64,000 nt of DNA from Larix kaempferi (Eukaryota > Streptophyta > Pinopsida > Pinales > Pinaceae): the NCBI GenBank assembly GCA_027924585.1, contig BSBM01001138.1:12209001-12273000 (forward strand), read 5' to 3'. Under the pieces are notes generated by a model. The model did not search any database. It was not told the DNA's origin and saw nothing but the letters and a program-made list of their open reading frames with translations. Shown here piece by piece: positions 58,555-64,000 of this stretch (positions are counted from its first letter, which is position 1; each line of letters starts with the position of its first letter). The translations under genes were made by a program, and so were the position numbers.

Positions 58555-60601
58555 AACCACTTATACTATGAAACGAGAATTCGATACAGTTCTCGTTTTT
58601 CTCTTTTGTAATTTTAGTTGCTATTTTTACCTCTGTTTCAAAAAGGGTTGATATCAGTATCACACATTTTCATTTTGAGGCATTTTTTGGGGCCTTTGAA
58701 TTTTCTTTGTCGTAATTTTTTTTTAAATTATATTTTTAACTCTGTTTTTAGAAATTTAACAAAATAACATACTTTTATAAGCAATTTATAATGAAAAACA
58801 TATACATTTTGCAATTTTTTCTATAAAACAAGACATTTTTATGTTCAAAATAAGACATTTTTATTGAGAAAATTGTAAAAGAATCCAGAAAATAAAGACA
58901 TTTAAAACCATTTTCAATGAATTTTCAAATATTTTTTTATATAAAAAGTATACTATTTCATATTATTTTCCGAAAAGTGACAATTCACATAAATTAAAGA
59001 AAAACTATACCATATATTAAAATAAAATAAAAAACATTTAAACCTACCCCTAAACTATATAATAATAAAATTTAAAATAAAAAATTAAACTTCCCCTAAA
59101 CTATATATTATTAAAAAAAAATAAACTACCCCTAAAAACTATACCATATATTAAAAAAATTTAAAAAAAAAACATTTAAAACCTACCCCTAAACTATATA
59201 ATAAAAAAATTTAAGATAAAAAATTAAATTACCCCTAAACTATATATTATTAAAAAAAATTAAAGTACCCCTAAATACTATACCATATATTAAAAAAATT
59301 TAAAAAAAAACATTTAAACCTACCCCTAAACTATATAATAAAAAATTTTAAAATAAAAAATTAAACTACCCCTAAACTATATATTATTAAAAATAAAATA
59401 AACTACCCCTAAACTACCCCCTAACCATTCAGGGGTGGCCCTTTGGCGCCCAAGTGAGTGGAGAGCTTTGCGGGAAGAGGAGCACGGAGAAGGGAGGAAG
59501 GGGAGGAGGGAGGAGGGAGGAGGAGGAGGGGGAAGGGAGGGGCAGCGGGAGGGGGTCGTGGGAGGAGGAGGAAGGGAGGGACCGCAGGAGAAGGAGGAAG
59601 GGATGGCGGGGAGGAGGGCGAAGAGGGAGAAGGGAGGAGGAGGAGGGGGGAAGGGAGCCGCGGGAGGAGGAGGAAGGGAGGGGCAATGGGAGGAGGAGGG
59701 AGGAAAGGAGGGCGGGGAGGAGGAGGAAGGGAGGGGCGGGGAGGAGGAGGAAGGGAGGGCGGCGGGAGGAGGAGGAAGGGAGGGTCAGCGGGAGGATGAG
59801 GGAGGAGGAAGAGGGGGAGGAGGGGGAAGGGGGGCCGCGAGATGAGGAGGAAGGGAGGGGTGGCGCAAGGAGGGGGAAGGGAGGGGGGCAGTAGGAGGGT
59901 CAAGGTTTAGGGAGTAGTTGGGTAGTTTAATTTTTTTTTAAATGTTTTTATTATATATTTTAGGGGGGGTTTAGGGGTAAGTTTAATTTTTTTTTTTAGT
60001 TTTTTAATTATATAGTTTAGGTTTAATTTTATATTTTATATTTTTTTTATTATATAGTTTTTATTATAATTTTTTTATTATATAGTTTTTATAGGGTGAA
60101 GGTTTAGGGGGTAGTTGGGTAGTTTCATTTTTTTAAATGTTTTTATTATATAGTTTAGGGGGGTTAGGGGAAGGTTTAATTTTTTTTTTAATTTTTTTAT
60201 TATATAGTTTAGGTTTAATTTTTAAATTTATAATTATTTTATTATATAGTTTTTATTATAATTTTTTTATTATATAGTTTTTAATTGGTTATAGTGGTGA
60301 AATTATTTATGAATTTTTTTTTGTTTAATATGCAAGTTTTAAAAAAGTTGTAATTTATCTCTTAAAGGAAAAAAAAAAAAAAAATTTCAATTTAGGGGTT
60401 GATTTTAAAGTTATTGTAAACAATAGTATGGGATGTTTAGGTCATGGCTCTATTTTTTACTCTGACAAAAAAACATGTATACTGGTATCAACACTTTTTT
60501 ATTTGGGGGGTGTTTTCGGTGTTTTTTTGCAAAAATCATCGTTTTCATGGATAGAGTTCTCGTTCATAGTATAAAGTTCTCGTTTCATAGTATAAGTGGT
60601 T
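58555..60601. mobile_element. Foldback-like element with long inverted arms and a purine-only core
   Basis: The termini AACCACTTATACTATGAAAC (58555) and its complement at 60601 form inverted repeats. Further in, GTTGATATCAGTAT and GTTGATACCAGTAT correspond. The arms (58990-59420 and 59905-60290) are themselves reverse complements in type: units like CTACCCCTAAACTATATA on the left and TATATAGTTTAGGGGTAG on the right. A 4-base duplication AAAT (or 5-base TAAAT) flanks it. The first copy of the array lacks it. No transposase is present, so it is non-autonomous; the family is unknown. Confidence 0.75.
59455..59905. repeat. Purine-only GGA/GGGA-rich tract, about 450 bp
   Basis: The plus strand is almost wholly A and G, with units such as GGAGGAGGAGGAAGGGAGGG. 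Long open frames on both strands (poly Gly/Glu/Arg on plus, poly Pro/Ser/Leu on minus) are low-complexity artefacts. Such DNA can form triplex (H-DNA) or G-rich structures. It is the centre of the foldback element. Confidence 0.92.
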
Positions 60602-61008
60602 AAATCTGAAAAAACAGGGAACCTATGGCTTCAAGAGGAAATTAGAGGTACTTGCATAATGAATTTTATGACAATGTAAAAAGACAATACATAGGAAATC
60701 GAATAAGCTTTCAGAATATATAAATTTTACTTTTTGAAATTTTGTGTAGTTTCTAAAAATTGTTTTTCTAAAATCGTTTTTTTTTTTTATGCACAATATA
60801 ACATATATGTCTGTGCGCGTGCATCACTATGTGAACTAAATGCTAGTATTTTTCCATAGAGTTTTGTAAATATGTAGAGGGCATCTTGTACTAGTGCAAA
60901 ACTATTTTTCCAGAATTATTCATGATGTTTTCATTTTTTATGATTTTTTGAAGTTAGACAACCCTCTATCACTCTCACTCTCTTTCTCCCTCTCTCTCAC
61001 AATCACTA

Positions 61009-61064
<56 letters not shown>

Positions 61065-61182
61065 ACTAATCCCTTGCTAACCCCTCCCCTTCTTTCACTA
61101 CCACTCTCGCTCTTTTTCCCACCCTCCCTCTCTCTCTTTCTCTCTCTCCCCCCCTCTCTCTTTCACACATTATCTCCCCCCC

Positions 61183-61216
<34 letters not shown>

Positions 61217-61281
61217 CACTCTCTCACTCTCTCTCTCTCTCTCTCATTATTTTCCAATCTCTCTCTCTCACACACTATTTG

Positions 61282-61320
<39 letters not shown>

Positions 61321-62092
61321 GTTTAGAAAAAATCCAAAATCAAATAATTTAAAAATACAATTTTAATTTTTTCATTATGTTTTTTTATCTGTTACTTCAA
61401 TGTTGTCGGGCTAAATTCACCAAGAGAAATTTCAACATCTACTATTCCGAAGAATTAAAGTATGGTCAAAATTACATAATCTACTCAATCATTACATAGT
61501 CAATACATAGGGGCTCAACAAGAGCATCATGGCACTTACAAGAGTTGAGCCTGGGTGGGGAGCGTAGCAATCATTCCCCGACCACCCAAGCTACATCCAA
61601 TGAACTATCTTTGTCACTATGTTTCAAAACCATAAAATCATTTAACTTTAATAATTTAATTTAAAGAATAAAAAATAACTTGAAGAAGAAATATGAATCT
61701 TCGAAATTAAGCTCTTAACTTTCGATTATATTCATTTGAAAAACATTTATTATTTTAAATTTAAAAAAAAAATCTATAAAAGTTTAAAAACTTCACATAT
61801 ATTTATTTAATAAAAACAAAATCGTAAGAATTTTATTTTATTTTTGAATATAATATTTTAACTTCTTAATTTATAATTACTTAATGCATTCAAAATATAT
61901 GAACCTTTTGAGTAATACTATGAAGATAATAGCATACTTTGTTGATAATACACATGGAAACTCATAGCAAAAAGAAGAGTTTTGATTGAAAAGAAAAAGA
62001 GTTTATGTGAATTTCAGAATAAGTAAATTTAGTGTTTTGTTTATAAATAAAACCATAGCTTGCGTAGATCCATTTATCATATCATATTTAAC
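60602..62092. repeat. Continuation of the array: simple-repeat block copy 2 and truncated third copy of repeat X
   Basis: 60605-60957 matches 49515-49888. The CT/CA microsatellite block at 60958-61320 matches 49889-50130. 61330-61465 matches 51560-51717, and 61465-62092 matches the first 0.63 kb of repeat X. At 62092 (CATATTTAA) similarity stops. This places the right end of the array. Confidence 0.8.
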
Positions 62093-62102
62093 GAGATCCA
62101 CG

Positions 62103-62131
62103 AGGTGGCAATGTCCCCGACATTGCCACCT
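62103..62131. other. Perfect 13-bp hairpin at the array boundary
   Basis: AGGTGGCAATGTC and GACATTGCCACCT flank a 3-base CCC loop. It starts ten bases after repeat X stops. It could be a cruciform, part of a small terminal structure of another element, or a transcript hairpin; no other copy is in the window. Confidence 0.7.
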
Positions 62132-64000
62132 GGGTTAGTTGCTAGTTTTTTGTAATTGGCGTGAAAGGATTGAACAAATAACACTATCGGAACAAATAGC
62201 ACCATCGAAATAATGGTTCTTTAGTATCACAAAATATCCATCTGCAAATAAAGATTGCAATGTTGCTTCTAGTAACCAATCTGATTCTATTTTGTGATTC
62301 TATTTAGTGATTCAATTCTGAAAATGATAATAGAACATATGTAATTGCACTCCATATCGTGTTGTATTTTAGGGATTTGAGAGGCTTAATACTTAAATGT
62401 ATTAAAAGAATTAAGAGAGAATATGATATATTTTTAAATGATGGTTCACCGTTTGTAGAGGGATACATCCATCGGGAGAATGCCAATACCTGATATTCCA
62501 GAGAATCAAGGTATTTTAGAGTTACAATCATTACATAATCAAAGTCGGCTCCCAAGGAGCAAGTGTCACAAAGCTAGATTTTAACCTAGGTGGGGAGGAT
62601 AACAACATTCCTCCCAACCACCCAATCTACACTCAATTGACTAGGAGAGAATATGATATATACTTGAAAATATGATATATGCTTTTACATAAATTAAAAA
62701 ACATATATAATGCCATAGCTATCATTAGATCACATGAGAATCAAATTTGTTAGGTACAATGTTCTTGTTGTTATACCCTAAGTATGCTACGCACATTAAT
62801 ACATTTTAGTACACATAAACATAACTAAGGCATAACCATACTAAAAAAATTGTGCTAACTTAATAATGTAGGAAACTTGATCAACTATCAAGACATAGAT
62901 ATCAGTGGTTGCAATGGAATAGAAAACTTGATTAACTAACAAGACATAGATATCAGTAATTGTTTGGCCACCATCTATGAAGCCATGCAAGTGTCTCGCA
63001 TTAAGTACATTTTAAATCACAGGCTCTAGAAGTCATGGTTATGTATTGTTTCTTTTAATATCGATGAATTATCATCATATATATAGAATCTATTGTAAAG
63101 TATGCAATAGCAAAGAGGCCTAGTTTCCAACCATGGAAATGTTTTTCCAATCACTAGTATCAATATCAGACTCAAAATAAGATTTATGTAGGTAATATAT
63201 CTTGTGAAAACAAATTCAAGATCAACATTGAACCTCACAAATGACACATCTTGATTCAAACCCTAAACTCTCAATAATTTATCATAACCCCTAGAGACAT
63301 GAAAGAGATCCTTCTCTAACAATCGCTAGAAAAAAATATAGAATCTTCAACCTTTGGCTTACATAACAATGACACGTGATTATGTGATTTCCCAACAACT
63401 TTTTGAAGAGTTAATCTTAATATTAAAAGGCTATTTATACATAGGTATTAGCTTTTCTTTTTCATTGGAATCTACTTATTCTATTATATAAAAATCAATA
63501 TACAATTTTGAATTGGCCACAAATTGAATGACCGAGCCTTTGAATTTATAGATTGTTTAGTGATGTAGAAACAATAATGTAAAAAGTATAAGCTTCTTCA
63601 TAAAATAAATACAACATCAAAATCAAATGCCACCCTTAAACAAAACTGCCTTCAACTAGCAATATCATCAAGAAAAATATGTATCAATACATATATCTGA
63701 TCCGATGATCAAGTTTATGTATAGCTAAATTTAAGTAATACAATTAATTCATAATTTTGAAAATAGAGGAATTTATTATTAGCTCGTAATATAATAATAT
63801 TATTATATTAATAATATATTTTTAAGAATAACTATCTAATATAATATTAATATTTCTAGCTTTATTATATTAATATATTAATAATGATCTACATTATTAA
63901 TAAAATTATAATAATAAGATAGATTCATAATATTAAACCGTATTCCATTTATATATTCTTAAAAGTTATAATATTCCATATTATATGTCATTTTTTTATG
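62132..64000. other. AT-rich spacer with a diverged repeat copy and a small tandem duplication
   Basis: 62460-62640 is a diverged relative of the start of repeat X (GGTGGGGAGGATAACAACAT compared with GGTGGGGAGGGTAACAATCA). A 51-bp tandem duplication sits at 62873-62962 (AAACTTGAT, then AAGACATAGATATCAGT, twice). The last 250 bp is nearly pure A/T. I see no gene; frames such as 63026-63259 minus show no motif. Confidence 0.55.

Noticed and set aside
59421-59903. Long overlapping open frames on both strands, rich in Pro/Leu/Ser or Gly/Glu/Arg
   Set aside because: They are direct translations of a purine-only simple-sequence tract inside the foldback element; no start context, domain or codon bias supports a gene.

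Overview
This window looks like a repeat-dense stretch of a large plant nuclear genome, probably a seed plant with long intergenic spaces (gymnosperm-like, but nothing here fixes the species). It is AT-rich, has no intact host gene that I can defend, and is made of nested plant-type LTR retrotransposons, MITE-like DNA elements, minisatellites and microsatellites. Almost every coding region carries in-frame stops or frameshifts, so most entries are pseudogenes.

Layout. (1) 1-3160: a tRNA-like sequence, a CACTA-type MITE that cuts into a minus-strand TE-like gene remnant, and an AT-rich minisatellite that itself holds a 294-bp MITE with a 10-bp target duplication. (2) 4809-9932: a Ty1/copia relative that carries only gag (two CCHC knuckles, tRNA-Met-type PBS) and no pol. 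(3) 10116-30195: a 20,080-bp Ty3/gypsy element flanked by the perfect 5-bp duplication GGTAT. Its LTRs are 6,851 and 5,979 bp. The difference is mainly a solo LTR (13504-14357, duplication GAATC) nested in the 5' LTR. The interior carries gag, protease, an RNase H-like domain, reverse transcriptase/RNase H and integrase. (4) 30201-38825: low-information spacer with an orphan RNase H-like fragment, tandem duplications and a roughly 60-bp minisatellite. (5) 38826-45129: a minus-strand non-autonomous LTR element with a PBS and an unknown acidic and W/H/C-rich ORF instead of gag-pol. (6) 45130-62092: repeated segments in the order X, integrase 3' end, LTR, antisense F-box-like fragment, simple-repeat block, X and so on. 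I read this as an LTR-interior-LTR-interior array of a defective chromovirus, later hit by a solo LTR, a 2.3-kb unknown segment and a 2.05-kb foldback-like element with a purine-only core. (7) 62093-64000: AT-rich spacer.

The best candidate for something undescribed is in the gypsy element. Both LTRs contain a coding region of about 1,070 codons with its own possible leader intron, and the likely retrotransposon TATA box and AATAAA lie downstream of it. The ORF therefore sits inside U3, an arrangement like U3-encoded accessory genes of some retroviruses. The same element has an RNase H-like domain between protease and RT. The unknown ORF family in the 38.8-45.1 kb element and the antisense F-box capture are the next most interesting. 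All boundaries were read by eye; no alignment or database search was run.
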